DNA of 64,000 nucleotides from CAVYXK01 sp963772445 (GCA_963772445.1 CAVYXK010000001.1:558001-622000); one strand, 5' to 3'. Positions 1 through 9,031 are shown, counted from the first letter of the stretch. Notes: generated by a model not told the origin, from the letters alone. Program-made: numbers and translations.

Positions 1-267
1 TGTCGTGCAGCGCGGGCCGTCTGCTAGGATCATCAGGATGACGCCGGCTCGGACCATCGCAACTTCGCTGGAGTAGATGCCGGCGTGGCCGGACATCATC
101 ACTGTCGGAGTGAGGAGCTCCAGTTGGCTGGCTGCGGTGTGCAGGGCGCCGGGGCGCAACACCGGATCGCCGATATTGGCTCGCAGTCGGCTCTCGATGC
201 TGTGCGCGGCGATGTCGCAGATAATCTCGTTCTGCTCGTCGGTGCGGGTAGTTTCAATCTCGCTCAT
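1..267 (-). CDS. Hypothetical protein, runs off the left edge
   Basis: An open frame starts at the ATG at 267 and stays open through 89 codons to base 1, so its C-terminus lies outside the window. The start reads MSEIETTRTDEQNEIICDIA and is preceded by a CAGGAAAG-type ribosome binding site. The later part (VMMSGHAGIYSSEVAMVRAG) is hydrophobic but not clearly a membrane segment. It follows the AAA ATPase/primase genes in the same direction, so it is probably part of the same element. I do not recognise the family. Confidence 0.55.
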   Translation of the reverse strand, partial: MSEIETTRTDEQNEIICDIAAHSIESRLRANIGDPVLRPGALHTAASQLELLTPTVMMSGHAGIYSSEVAMVRAGVILMILADGPRCTT

Positions 268-290
268 GGTGGTCTGCTTTCCTGAGTTGC

Positions 291-1410
291 TCAATTCATC
301 TGTGCTGGCCAGACCAGCTTGCCGGAGACGCCGACACGATTTTCGTTTTGCAGTTCGCGGACGAGGCGCTGGAAGGCTTTTTTCTTGGTATCGGGCTCAT
401 CGTCAGGCCGCGCACGGCGGTAGAATTCGGCCCGCCAGTGGTCGATATGGACTACTCGGAGCACGCTCATGGGCACGTCGATACCGTCGGCGCCCTCGGC
501 TTTCTGGCCATATTGGGCGAGCGCGTCGTGCAGAAACCTGAGGACGAGTTCGCGTTCGGCGAGATTGCGTGGCCGGCCGCTGCGGTTGCGCTCGGCGGTC
601 TCATCCATGCCGAGGTCGGTGACCGCGCAGGACGACGCCGGTTGGCCTTCGGCGTCAGTGCCGACGCCGATCACCGGAAGTTTCGAATTTGCGATAGTCG
701 GTCTCGGCGTCATCTTTCGCGGCTTCGACGCGCCAGCGGTGTTGTCCGTTCTCGACCTTTTCGACGTGAACGATGGTATCGGCGCCGCCGGTGAGCGTCA
801 CGCTGCCGGCCGGCGTGCCGCCTGATTTGATTTCGTGGTGGATGGCCGCAACGGCGATCTTGAGGTCGAGGATTTCCCCCAATGCGGCGAGGTAGGCATT
901 CATGTGGTCGGAGGCGTTGACATTGCCGCCGCCGAAGGAGCGGAAGACGGTATCGATAACGATGGCGACTGGTTTGAGGTCTGCCGCCACCGCTTCCTTG
1001 ATGGCCGCCATGATATCGTCGGCGTGCGGCACCCAGGCTCTGACGCCGCTATCGAAGCAGATCAACGCCGGCCGGCCGGTGGCGAGGATGAAGCGGGTGG
1101 GGAAGCTATAACTATCCCATTCTCTGACTTGTGCCGCTGCGCGCAATCGCTTCCAGAACCCCGCGTGACCTTCGCAGGCTACGTAGAGAACCGGACCGTG
1201 GTGCAGGATCGGATGCCCCATCCATTCCTTGACGGCATCATCGACCACCGCGAGGCAGAGATCGGTCGCCAGGAATGACTTGCCCGATTTCGGGGGGCCA
1301 TAGAACAAGGTCAATGACCCCGCGTGCAGCAGGCCGCGGACGATGGTTCCGGCTGGAACTGGCACTGTCGCCTCCCATCCATAATGTCGCACCAGCGGGC
1401 CGGCGGGCAT
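291..1410 (-). pseudogene. RepA-like AAA ATPase (helicase-type), split by a one-base frameshift
   Basis: The first frame (1410 down to 655) gives a RepA/AAA_25-type ATPase: Walker A GPPKSGKS near residue 40, Walker B VAIVIDT near residue 150 and an AAIHH sensor-like motif. It ends abruptly at ...YRKFETSGDRRRH. The second frame (713 down to 291) continues with KLPVIGVGTDAEGQPASSC, which is the usual beta-rich C-terminal part of this family, then a helical tail. Removing one A from the GAAAC near 674 joins them as ...RKFELPVIGVGTD, about 370 residues in total. The protein would be the replicative ATPase of the integrated element, just downstream of the primase. Either the gene is broken or there is a base error. 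Confidence 0.75.
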
Positions 1411-1416
1411 GCCTAT

Positions 1417-2406
1417 TTATCCTTGCCGCTGCTGTTGCCCCCTGAGGTAGAAAATCGTCCCTGCTCCAATATTTCGCGGTCCGGCCTCGACGATCCGCTT
1501 CCAGACATCTCGAGTGTTTCCTAAATTGAATTTTTCATTACGGGCCGACCAAGCGGCAAACAGCACGAGGCCGAGCTCAGAGCCCAGCGTGCCGCAGAGC
1601 GCGTAACCGACTCGGATCCATTCGTCGTACGAGGCGACATTCGGGGTCGCCGCGAGCGCCTCGGCGACCCGCTGCACCTCGGCCGCCTGTCCAAGCACCG
1701 AACTCGAGACGGGCGCGGCATCAGCTAAAGGCGAGGCCTCGATCCGCAATTTCTCCGCCGCGTCCTCGAGATCGATCTCGACCTCCGGTCGAAGAGAGCA
1801 GATGCGCGCCTCCCTGGGCGGGTCGTGCTTGCGGTTGAGGCTCGGCCACCGGAAGGGATGATTGGTCGGCGCGCCGCTCAAATCGGCCTGCACACGCAGC
1901 GCAGCCCAGCGGCGGGCCTGGTTCAGCAGCAGATGCGCCGCGGGATCAGCGGCGGGCTCACGCAGTTTCCAATGCAAATGCGCGCACGGCTGGACTCCGC
2001 CGGTTTCGGGATCGGCCCAAACGCTTCCTGATTCCACGATGCAGGTGCAGGGACCGAGTAAGTGTTCGAGTATTGTTCTCGCCCTGGCGGGCGCCGCATC
2101 TGCTTCGACGGAGATGGCCAACCCGAGGGCGAGGTCTTCGGCCCGTGCCTTATCCGGCCGGCAGAACGTGCAGAGCGGCACCGCGAACACACTGGGCTCG
2201 GAGAGTCGGGCGGCCCGTTCGGCGACCACGGCTGCGCGGCGGGCGAGCTGGGCGAGGTCGTCGGCGCGCACGCCTTCGACGTGCAGCGGCGGGATGGAGC
2301 GATCGAACTGGTGGAAGACCCTCAGGCTCGCATAGGAGCCCGGCGCATCTGCTGCATGGGCGAAGAGCGTGCGGACGAAGGCCTCGATCGCGGCGGCGTC
2401 GCTCAT
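1417..2406 (-). CDS. Primase-like replication protein with PriCT-2 domain
   Basis: 329 residues. The N-terminal half has the look of an archaeo-eukaryotic type primase/RepB-like fold (VFHQFDRSIPPLHVEG, then CTFCRPDKARAEDLALGLAISVEAD, and the HLHWKL stretch typical of these proteins). The C-terminal part, about residues 255-320 (SYDEWIRVGYALCGTLG, then LFAAWSARNEKFN and DVWKRI), matches the PriCT-2 domain found after primase domains in phage and plasmid proteins. The start overlaps the stop of the upstream gene by ATGA and the AAA ATPase follows 6 bases downstream, so primase and ATPase are a translationally linked replication module. Role by family knowledge; not tested here. Confidence 0.75.
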   Translation of the reverse strand: MSDAAAIEAFVRTLFAHAADAPGSYASLRVFHQFDRSIPPLHVEGVRADDLAQLARRAAVVAERAARLSEPSVFAVPLCTFCRPDKARAEDLALGLAISVEADAAPARARTILEHLLGPCTCIVESGSVWADPETGGVQPCAHLHWKLREPAADPAAHLLLNQARRWAALRVQADLSGAPTNHPFRWPSLNRKHDPPREARICSLRPEVEIDLEDAAEKLRIEASPLADAAPVSSSVLGQAAEVQRVAEALAATPNVASYDEWIRVGYALCGTLGSELGLVLFAAWSARNEKFNLGNTRDVWKRIVEAGPRNIGAGTIFYLRGQQQRQG

Positions 2407-2807
2407 GACGGGGGCTGATCGGCGTCCAGGTAGTTTTCCAGCTCATCGTCGGGGATGCACTGAGCGCCCTCGTCGTCGAGCCAATTGCGCTTTTCGGTCA
2501 CCACCTGGCAGCGCACCGCCTCGCCGCAGACGAACTGCAACAGCGGCGTCGCAGAGCCCGGCGCTATTCGTTCCGCAAGCTCGTCGCCAACGGCGTGGAT
2601 CAAACCCACTCCCCTCCGGGTCGGATGTCGGACACGTGCGGTCTCGCCGCATTCGGCGATCAGTCGCAGAAAGAGAGTATTAGTTGTGTTCCATGCTTCG
2701 CGTTGTTGCTCGGTCTGCTCGATCGGGCTGCCGTCGGTCCGGATCACGAACTGCATCAGCCGGTCGAATGAGCGATAGAAGCTAAGGTCCGGGGTAGTCG
2801 CATTCAT
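2403..2807 (-). CDS. Hypothetical protein of the integrated element
   Basis: 134 residues starting at MNATTPDLSFY. I chose the ATG at 2807 over longer options because an AAGGAGA ribosome binding site lies at the right distance. The C-terminus is acidic (CIPDDELENYLDADQPPS). It overlaps the primase start by ATGA, so it is the first gene of a tight operon with primase and ATPase. No recognised domain. Confidence 0.65.
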   Translation of the reverse strand: MNATTPDLSFYRSFDRLMQFVIRTDGSPIEQTEQQREAWNTTNTLFLRLIAECGETARVRHPTRRGVGLIHAVGDELAERIAPGSATPLLQFVCGEAVRCQVVTEKRNWLDDEGAQCIPDDELENYLDADQPPS

Positions 2808-2857
2808 GACGTGTTCTCCTTGTGATTTACGAAGCTGATGCGCGCGGCCGGCCGGCA

Positions 2858-3190
2858 TCAGCTCCCTTGGTCGTCGGTGGTTCCGGCCAGAACCTCTGGA
2901 TGCGCGGCCGCCAGCGCGCTGATCACCTGTCGTGACCACGACGCGCGAACGCCGTGGTTGGCGAAATCGACGAGCATCTGCCATTTGGCTTTGCCGGTGG
3001 TTTCGTCAAAAACCAAGGCATTATCTTTGATCCAAGGTCGCGAAGGCGGTGCCGCCCAGGCGCGCGAGCCCGACACGTGCACAGCAATCTCCCGAAAGAT
3101 AACGCCGCTGGTGAACTGCACGCTGGCAAAGCCCTTGAGTGTGTTTTTCTCAAGCGGCCTCCAGTCCAACAGTTTGGCGCGCGTGGGCAT
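2858..3190 (-). CDS. Hypothetical protein
   Basis: About 110 residues from MPTRAKLLDWRPLEKNTLKG. The start at 3190 sits 1 base after the stop of the preceding gene, which favours it over the GTG-type starts upstream. It contains a run suggesting a single-stranded-DNA or regulatory fold (NTLKGFASVQFTSGVIFREI); 'stage V sporulation G'-like septation proteins look somewhat similar, but I would not assign that. Part of the co-directional gene chain of the element. Confidence 0.55.
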   Translation of the reverse strand: MPTRAKLLDWRPLEKNTLKGFASVQFTSGVIFREIAVHVSGSRAWAAPPSRPWIKDNALVFDETTGKAKWQMLVDFANHGVRASWSRQVISALAAAHPEVLAGTTDDQGS

Positions 3191-3191
3191 C

Positions 3192-3599
3192 TCAGCGTCG
3201 CCCGCCAGGCCAGAACCGGCGCAGCGCATCGTGGAAACGCATGGTGGGATCGAGATCGCTCAACGGCAGGGCGGCATAGACAAGCTCGTCAAGCCGAACA
3301 GATTTGTGCAGCGCGGCAGTCAATTGCCTGCGCATGGCAACCGCGCTGCTCAACAGTTCGATCTCATCAGGTGGCAGGAAACCGCTGCTCTCCGCTCTCG
3401 CCCGGATCGCCTTCGCTTCCGTCTCCATGACAGCAACATCGCGCTCCAGCTTATCAGCCTCGCCTTCCGCCCACTCCATCGCCAACAACACTTCGCCCGC
3501 CGTCATCTCGCGCAAGGTCCGCTGCACCGGCTTGCCCGCGGTGTTGAGGTAGATCGTGAAGCGCTCGTTGAATTCGGCGAGCATCAGCACGTCGCTCAT
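3192..3599 (-). CDS. Hypothetical helical protein
   Basis: 135 residues, ATG at 3599, rich in predicted helix with many Glu, Arg and Ala (EWAEGEADKLERDVAVMETE), so probably coiled-coil. It starts 1 base after the stop of the upstream gene and ends 1 base before the next start. No family recognised. Confidence 0.55.
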   Translation of the reverse strand: MSDVLMLAEFNERFTIYLNTAGKPVQRTLREMTAGEVLLAMEWAEGEADKLERDVAVMETEAKAIRARAESSGFLPPDEIELLSSAVAMRRQLTAALHKSVRLDELVYAALPLSDLDPTMRFHDALRRFWPGGRR

Positions 3600-3600
3600 G

Positions 3601-3855
3601 TCATCGCCCTTTCCGGTGCAGGGCTTTTGGCGGGGCTCTTGGCGGAGTCGCCGCAGTCACGCAGGCAACGTAACCAGCAAACCCGCGCCAGGCTTGCGCC
3701 TCCTGCCGAGCCGCCTCGCGGTCATGAAAGTCGCGATATCGCGGCCGGCCGTCCGGCCCCATCCAGTGACACCGCCAGCCCCAGGGCGCGCTCGCATCTG
3801 CTTCCGTGCCGGCGCTCGGCTGGACTTCCTCGTCCTGACGGAATTCGGGCCTCAT
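3601..3855 (-). CDS. Small hypothetical protein
   Basis: 84 residues with a WGWRCHWMGPDGRPRYRDFH segment followed by a basic tail. The start overlaps the stop of the upstream small gene and the stop is 1 base from the next start, consistent with translational coupling in the element's operon. Family not recognised. Confidence 0.5.
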   Translation of the reverse strand: MRPEFRQDEEVQPSAGTEADASAPWGWRCHWMGPDGRPRYRDFHDREAARQEAQAWRGFAGYVACVTAATPPRAPPKALHRKGR

Positions 3856-4013
3856 GACGACGGCTCCGCGGCCTCGAGCTTGGTCAACTCGGTCAGCGTC
3901 GTTACGATCTCTGAACGGTCACCCGGCTCGCGGTAAGGCTTGGCCAGCAAGTATCGGAGCCACTCGCGCAGCCTCTCACGCTCTTGTTGCTTATTTGTAA
4001 GTTCCTGTGACAT
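3852..4013 (-). CDS. Small hypothetical protein (53 aa)
   Basis: Starts at MSQELTNKQQERERLREWLR with a GGGAGGGGAG ribosome binding site just upstream of the ATG at 4013; longer in-frame starts lack this. The whole product is probably helical. It overlaps the next gene by 4 bases. Confidence 0.5.
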   Translation of the reverse strand: MSQELTNKQQERERLREWLRYLLAKPYREPGDRSEIVTTLTELTKLEAAEPSS

Positions 4014-4174
4014 GACTCTCCCCTCCCGGCCTGCGGCCGGCATCAGCTTTGGTATGTGATTGTCGGAGAGAGGGGATTCGGCTACGTAGCCGCCGGTTCC
4101 ATCCAGCGTCGTCGTAGTCGATCCCCTCACCGTCCCGGTTCCTCAGGCCGGGGCGGTGTTTTCGTTTCGTCTCG

Positions 4175-4402
4175 TCAGCCCTCCAGCAGCGCGCGCAAGC
4201 TAGCGTAACCAATCAGCCGTCGGCCCGCGACGGTCTTGCTTTGCAACGCACCGCTCGCGATCAACTGGTAAATAGACGAGCGCCCCAGGCCCGAGATGCG
4301 CATCGCCTCGCCGACGGTGACGGTGACCGGCTGATGCGCCTGCGGATAGCTCGCGCCCGCCCGGCGCCGCGGCTCTCTGGCCGGCTCGCCGGTCGAACTC
4401 AA
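4175..4402 (-). CDS. AlpA/excisionase-type helix-turn-helix protein
   Basis: About 75 residues. The C-terminal two thirds (VGEAMRISGLGRSSIYQLIA, then SGALQSKTVAGRRLIGYASL) is the winged helix-turn-helix of the AlpA/HTH_17 family, which act as excisionases or activators of integrase promoters in P4-like elements. The start is uncertain: the frame opens with a TTG at 4402 and later GTG codons are possible. It lies between the integrase and the replication module, the usual place for such a regulator. Confidence 0.7.
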   Translation of the reverse strand: MSSTGEPAREPRRRAGASYPQAHQPVTVTVGEAMRISGLGRSSIYQLIASGALQSKTVAGRRLIGYASLRALLEG

Positions 4403-4530
4403 GAGGTTGCAGATGGATGTTCACGAGCGTTGCCCCGCGCAGCTGTTTACTGCCGAAGACACTAAGAAGCCGCTGGGCGCAATTCCAGGGATCGCGCGCT
4501 TTCGCCAAACCAGCGAAACCAGTCTAACTG

Positions 4531-5160
4531 CTATTTGCTGGTTTGGTTACGCTGCCGTGCCCATCGCCGCTCGCCCTCGGCAATCCGCCGCAGCAGCAGG
4601 TCGGCGTGATTGGCGAGCGAAGTCTTCGAAGGCGTCGCTTCCACGACCCGCGCCGCTTCTTCAAGCCACCCGATCAGGATCTGCCGCGCCGAGATCGCCC
4701 GCCGCTCACCCTTGATCGCCGGCAGGTCATCCGGCACGCCGTGCCGGCCGATGCGCCCCATCATCAGGCCGTCGATGTCAGACCAGGGGATCGTCGGCTC
4801 GCGCCCCCGGCGCTCTTTCATAAGCTTCCGCAGCTCCGCCACCGTGGCCTCGTGTCGCTGCCGCAGCTCCTCGATCCGGCGCTCGTAGTCAGCCCTGAGG
4901 TCTTCGCGGCGCCAAGCCTCGACTTCGGCCGCGTCGACGCCGCCGCCCTCTTCCGTCACATAAAGCTCGCGCGCGGGATGCCAGACCCCGGCCGCATCGC
5001 GATGCTTGACGGTAAAGATCCGCTCGCCGGTCACTGAAGGTCTTGTCGCCGCCCCTACGGGACTGACGTGCCCCGCTGGCGCGCCCTTCGGGTCCTGCGG
5101 GGCTGACGTGACTGGCGCAGGTGCGCCGGGCGGCGCAGAGTCGGACTTACGTTTCGCCAC
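4531..5160 (-). CDS. Hypothetical coiled-coil protein
   Basis: About 209 residues from a GTG at 5160 preceded by ACGGAG. A Pro/Ala-rich N-terminus is followed by a strongly charged coiled coil (LRADYERRIEELRQRHEATV) and a C-terminal helical region. It lies directly downstream of the integrase. No known domain recognised. Confidence 0.55.
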   Translation of the reverse strand: MAKRKSDSAPPGAPAPVTSAPQDPKGAPAGHVSPVGAATRPSVTGERIFTVKHRDAAGVWHPARELYVTEEGGGVDAAEVEAWRREDLRADYERRIEELRQRHEATVAELRKLMKERRGREPTIPWSDIDGLMMGRIGRHGVPDDLPAIKGERRAISARQILIGWLEEAARVVEATPSKTSLANHADLLLRRIAEGERRWARQRNQTSK

Positions 5161-5224
5161 GGGCCACACTCCGTGTCGGGATCAGGATCGAGCCGGGGGT
5201 CAGAACCCCGGCCCGGTCCGAACC

Positions 5225-6508
5225 TTAAGCCGATGCGGCGGGCCTCACCATCGCTACCACCTCAGCGCCGCCGGCAACGATGCTGTCCAAGACATCGGCC
5301 AACACCTGCAACGCCGTCGCCACCTGCGGGACATAGCGGCTTCGGTTGTAGATACTGGCGAGCCCGGTATGCACATCGGCGTGGCCGAGCGCCGCCTCGA
5401 TCACATGCGGGTCGACGCCCAATTCCCCCAGCAAAGTCGCCGCGGTGCGCCGCAAATCGTGCCTGTGCCAGCCCGCCGTCCCGCTTTGTTCCTGATGCCA
5501 AGGCCCAACCCGGTGCCAGCCCCCCAACTCAGTGCCGGCGATGGAGGCGAACACCAGCCCATCAGGCCCGTCAGCAGGCCCGACCCCCGCGGAAGGCGAA
5601 GCAGATGCGCGCGCCGCCGCATCGGCTTCCTTGCACGCCTCCAGCAGCGCCACGGCCTGCCTGGAGAGAGGCACGACATGCACCCGCCTGCCCTTGGTCC
5701 GTTCGGCCGGGATGGTCCAGATGCGGCGCACCAGATCGATCTCGCCCCACCGCGCGCCCGTCGCCTCGGTCAATCTGGTTGCGGTCAGCAACAAAAACCG
5801 GCAGCATATCGCGTGAACCGGAAACTTTGTATCAGATGCAAATACCGGCAGCAACCGGGCCAGTTCGGCACGGGTGAGCACACGTTGCCGCACCCTGACC
5901 TGGGCGGGAGGATCGAACTCGGCCAGCGCCTTGGCGCAGTAGCCCCGGCCCTGCTTGGCTGCCCATTTCAGCACCGGGCGCAGCACCCGGGTGGCGAGCG
6001 CCGCAGTTTGTTGCGAACGATACCCATCGGCGGCGATCTGGAAGGTGCCGGCTGTCAGTTCACGCAACGAGCGGGACAAGAGGGGTGCGAACACTGTCCT
6101 GATCGTTCGCTGGCACTTGGGCCAACTCTTCAGTTCTGCGCCGCGTCCTGCGGCGTAGAGAGCGAGCACGGCGGCGAGCGTATCGGTCGGCCCGGCATCC
6201 TCGGAAGCAGATGCCCCCGCCCGCTGCCTGCGTTCGGCGATCGGGTTGGCGCCGGCCCGCACCGCAACGAGCAGGGCCGCTGCTGCCTTGCGCGCGTCAC
6301 TGAGGCCCATCTCGGGATGCCGGCCGAGGGTGAACCAGTGCGGTTTGCCGGCGGTGTCTCTGGCCCGCAGTGTCCAGGTCCTGCTGCCGCTCTTGCCGAT
6401 GCGGAGCCACAGGCCCCGGTGGCCGGGGTCCCTGAGCGCGAGTTGGCCGCAGCCGCGAGCTTCGCGCACCGCGTGGTTGATCGCCGTCGGCGTGAGTGCC
6501 TTCGCCAT
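5225..6508 (-). CDS. Tyrosine integrase (P4/phage type)
   Basis: About 427 residues from MAKALTPTAINHAVREARGC. The N-terminus has the DUF4102-like arm-binding pattern (LRDPGHRGLWLRIGKSGSRTW); the C-terminal catalytic domain shows the first Arg in LLTATRLTEATGARW, HDLRRTAATLLGELG for His-x-x-Arg, then ALGHAD and a Tyr in SIYNRSRYV. It cuts and rejoins DNA at the att site. It is the outermost gene of the element, reading inward, so the att site should lie just to its right, between here and the hydratase gene. Direct AAGGTATC repeats at about 6528-6546 could be arm sites. The N-terminal start 21 bases upstream (6529) is possible. Confidence 0.9.
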   Translation of the reverse strand: MAKALTPTAINHAVREARGCGQLALRDPGHRGLWLRIGKSGSRTWTLRARDTAGKPHWFTLGRHPEMGLSDARKAAAALLVAVRAGANPIAERRQRAGASASEDAGPTDTLAAVLALYAAGRGAELKSWPKCQRTIRTVFAPLLSRSLRELTAGTFQIAADGYRSQQTAALATRVLRPVLKWAAKQGRGYCAKALAEFDPPAQVRVRQRVLTRAELARLLPVFASDTKFPVHAICCRFLLLTATRLTEATGARWGEIDLVRRIWTIPAERTKGRRVHVVPLSRQAVALLEACKEADAAARASASPSAGVGPADGPDGLVFASIAGTELGGWHRVGPWHQEQSGTAGWHRHDLRRTAATLLGELGVDPHVIEAALGHADVHTGLASIYNRSRYVPQVATALQVLADVLDSIVAGGAEVVAMVRPAASA

Positions 6509-6676
6509 CGTGTTGGCTCCCCTTTCCAAGGTATCGCCAAGGTATCACCGACGCCCGGATAATGGCAAGCAACTACGGACGACGACGGGCAGGAAATGCC
6601 GGCGGAAGCCTACAGAGACTGCGTGGTTTTCGGATATCGGCGGACAGTGGCAGACAGCCACGGAAGCGGCCGGGGG

Positions 6677-7459
6677 CTAAGCGAGCGTTACCGATACCGC
6701 CGGCAGCGGCGGGAACTCGACCGTCACGCGCGCCGGTGCGTCGAGCCAGACCGGCGGCGTCACGCTGCCCAACATGATCGTCTGGCCGGCCTTCAGACCG
6801 CCGAACACCGCTGCGACCTCGGAACCCGTCAGCCAGGCGAGACAGTTCATCGGGTGTCCGAGCAGATCGGCCGCGACGCCCTCTTCGCGCACCGCGCCGT
6901 CCAGGCTCATGCGGCCGGCCAGCGCCGCCACGTCAAGGTTGCGCCAGTCATGGACCGTCGCACCGATCACGGCAGCCGCATGGAACACCTGATCGGCGAT
7001 CATCGTCGGCGTGCCGAGCTCGGTCAGGTCGTGGTAGCGATTCTCGACGATCTCGATCCCGGCCATCAGTTCACCGACCGCGGCCTCAGCCTCCGCCCGC
7101 GTGCACGGACCGGGCGGAAGGTCACGCGCCAGGCGCACCGCGACCTCGCACTCTACGCCGGGGTTGACGAAATCCGCGAAGCGGACCGTGGCGCCGGAGG
7201 CATAGAGCGCGGCGGCCGGGATGAAACCGGCGGCCGGGCCAGACAGTCCGAGATAGGCCTGCATGCGCTTGCCGGTGGCGCCGATCTTGAAGCCGGCCGG
7301 GGGATCGGCGCCCATCAGCCGAGCGAGTGCGAGCTGCGCCGCCGCACCCTCCTGCTCGGTGCGTGGCGCGACGGGTGCCGGCAGTGCGCGCATCCGACCG
7401 CGGGTCTGTCGGAACTCACGGAGCGCGGTCGCCGTCCGCAAGGGGTCGAAGCCGTTCAT
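6677..7459 (-). CDS. 2-keto-4-pentenoate hydratase / FAH-family hydratase
   Basis: 260 residues with the fumarylacetoacetase-like fold: GFKIGATGKRMQAYLGL, then PGVECEVAVRLARDLPPG, where the Glu pair would bind the divalent metal, and AGIEIVENRYHD. Family members hydrate 2-oxopent-4-enoates in meta-cleavage pathways or act as related decarboxylases. The exact substrate cannot be read from the sequence. Its ATG overlaps the stop of rlmB by 4 bases, so the two are co-translated. Confidence 0.8.
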   Translation of the reverse strand: MNGFDPLRTATALREFRQTRGRMRALPAPVAPRTEQEGAAAQLALARLMGADPPAGFKIGATGKRMQAYLGLSGPAAGFIPAAALYASGATVRFADFVNPGVECEVAVRLARDLPPGPCTRAEAEAAVGELMAGIEIVENRYHDLTELGTPTMIADQVFHAAAVIGATVHDWRNLDVAALAGRMSLDGAVREEGVAADLLGHPMNCLAWLTGSEVAAVFGGLKAGQTIMLGSVTPPVWLDAPARVTVEFPPLPAVSVTLA

Positions 7460-8520
7460 CCGGACCTCGTCAGCTCATAAAGGGCGACCGCGGCGGCGGC
7501 GGAAACATTGAGGCTCTCCATCGCGCCGCGCGTGGCAAGCCCCACCACCTCGTCGCACGTTTCGCGGGTAAGCCGCCGCAGCCCCGTGCCCTCGGCGCCG
7601 AGCACAAGTGCCACGCGCCGGCCGCTGAGTGCCGGGCCGGAGAGCGACGCGGCGCCGCCGACGTCCAGCCCCACGACCCAGAGATTGGACGCCTTCAGCA
7701 CGATCAGCGTGCGGGCGATGTTCACCGCGCGCAGCAGCGGCACAGTCTCCAGCGCGCCGGATGCGGCCTTGGCCAGCGCGCCCGTCTCTTCCGGCGCGTT
7801 GCGATCCTGGGTGATCACGCCGGCGGCGCCGAACGCAGCGGCCGAGCGCAGAATGGCGCCAACGTTGCGCGGATCGGTGACCTGGTCGAGCACGATCAGC
7901 GGGCCCGGCCGTTCCAGCGCGTGCGCGAGGCTGGGCGGCGGCAACGGGTCGGCAAGCACGGCCGCGCCCTGGTGCACGACGTCTCGCCCCAACAAATGAT
8001 CGAGCCGACCGCGGTCGGCACGTTCGGGGGGAAGTGGCCAGGGCGGAGCAAGACGCTCGGCCAGTGTTGCTTCGGCTTCTTCCGTCAGAAGCAAACGGCG
8101 GAGGCGACGGGCGGTATTGGCGAGCGCGGCGGCTACCGCATGATGACCATAGAGCCAGACGGTGCCACGCGGAGCTTCGGGCGAACGAGGGCCGGAGCGC
8201 TCGCCGTGCGGCGGCGTGCCGCCATGGCGAGGCCGGCTCTCATGTTGCGGGCGCGGCTGAAACGGACGCTGCGTTTGCTGGTCTCGCTCCTGCGACCGCG
8301 GGCCGAATTGACCGGAGCCGCGCTCTCTGTTCGCTCCGCCCTGGGCGGGCGGTCGTGGGCCGCCAAAACCGGGCCGGGACTGTCCGTGCGCGTCGTGTCG
8401 TGAGCCGCCCGCCGGCTGATTCTGATTCCGCGGCAGGTCACCGAAATCGCGGCGTGGGCCGCGGTCCGGCGGCGGTCGGCCGGGCCCGCCGGGACGATGG
8501 TTGCGCGGAGGCTTCATCAT
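7456..8520 (-). CDS. rlmB: 23S rRNA 2'-O-methyltransferase, RlmB/TrmH (SPOUT) family
   Basis: 354 residues. The first about 115 residues are a low-complexity Arg/Gly/Pro/Gln-rich tail. The SpoU domain follows: a substrate-binding part (YGHHAVAAALANTARRLRRL) and the catalytic knot with DQVTDPRNVGAILRSAAAFG (motif 1 Asn-Arg), VLGAEGTGLRRL (motif 2) and SLNVSAAAAVALYE (motif 3). It methylates a 23S rRNA guanosine, G2251 in E. coli RlmB. It lies just upstream of tRNA-Tyr on the opposite strand. The long disordered N-terminal extension is common in alphaproteobacterial homologues. Confidence 0.9.
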   Translation of the reverse strand: MMKPPRNHRPGGPGRPPPDRGPRRDFGDLPRNQNQPAGGSRHDAHGQSRPGFGGPRPPAQGGANRERGSGQFGPRSQERDQQTQRPFQPRPQHESRPRHGGTPPHGERSGPRSPEAPRGTVWLYGHHAVAAALANTARRLRRLLLTEEAEATLAERLAPPWPLPPERADRGRLDHLLGRDVVHQGAAVLADPLPPPSLAHALERPGPLIVLDQVTDPRNVGAILRSAAAFGAAGVITQDRNAPEETGALAKAASGALETVPLLRAVNIARTLIVLKASNLWVVGLDVGGAASLSGPALSGRRVALVLGAEGTGLRRLTRETCDEVVGLATRGAMESLNVSAAAAVALYELTRSG

Positions 8521-8612
8521 GGCGGTATAGCCGCGTCGCGGGTCCCTGCGAAGAGAGTGGGTTCGTTCGTTGACAAGCGGCTTGTTTTCGCCCTAGTGCG
8601 GCGGCCCGACGC

Positions 8613-8695
8613 GGAGGGGTGCCCGAGAGGCTAAAGGGGGCGGACTGTAAATCCGCTGGCGCACGCCTACGTTGGTTCGAATCCAACCCCCTCCA
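8613..8695 (+). tRNA. tRNA-Tyr (GUA)
   Basis: An 83-base class II tRNA. The acceptor stem GGAGGGG pairs with CCCCTCC, with A as discriminator. The anticodon loop is CTGTAAA (GUA), the variable arm is long and the T arm reads GGTTCGAATCC. CCA is not encoded in full: CCTCCATTT follows. Its 3' end is the core of repeats found again at about 17460 and 30247, so it served as integration site. Confidence 0.95.
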
Positions 8696-8794
8696 TTTAT
8701 CCATTTCGCCTAAGTTATTGAAATTGCTTGTAAATCCTGTGAATATTTTGGAGGCGTCGCCCCACTTTTCGCCCCAGTGGACACCCCATTTTGA
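8680..8794 (+). other. attL-like 3' end of tRNA-Tyr and arm-like repeats
   Basis: The tRNA 3' end (AATCCAACCCCCTCCATTT) is shared with 17462-17479 and, less exactly, 30248-30264. Beyond it, the stretch TTATTGAAATTGCTTGTAAAT and the motif GTCGCCCCACTTTTCGCCCC recur after the middle copy (19981-20053) and, for the second motif, next to the right copy (30149-30185). On the minus strand the motif would read WG-E-KWGD, a pattern seen at C-termini of some alphaproteobacterial integrases, so it may be the vestige of an integrase end or its binding arms. The rest of the gap to 9031 shows nothing else I can name. Confidence 0.6.
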
Positions 8795-9031
8795 TCGAGC
8801 TTGTTCTTGCCCAACCCCCAAGGCGCTGGCCGCGGCGAGCGCACACCACAACGCGAGTGCCGAGCCACTCTGCACACGCAGTTATACGCCGTCGCCGTCC
8901 CTTGCAAATTATGGTTGCAGAAAGGTAAATACCGATGTAGGCTGTTTCTATCACCGGTAGTTTGGCCGATCGGGGCATCGGTGGCTGAGAGGCACGTCAT
9001 CCTCCCGCCTGTAGGCAGCGGAGGACTGGTG

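Noticed and set aside
5006..6562. Very long plus-strand frame opposite the integrase
   Set aside because: A shadow frame produced by the high GC of the integrase gene; no ribosome binding site or protein-like composition.
8640..8700. Minus-strand frame reading WRGLDSNQRRRAPADLQSA
   Set aside because: It is only the translated complement of tRNA-Tyr, a well-known annotation artefact.
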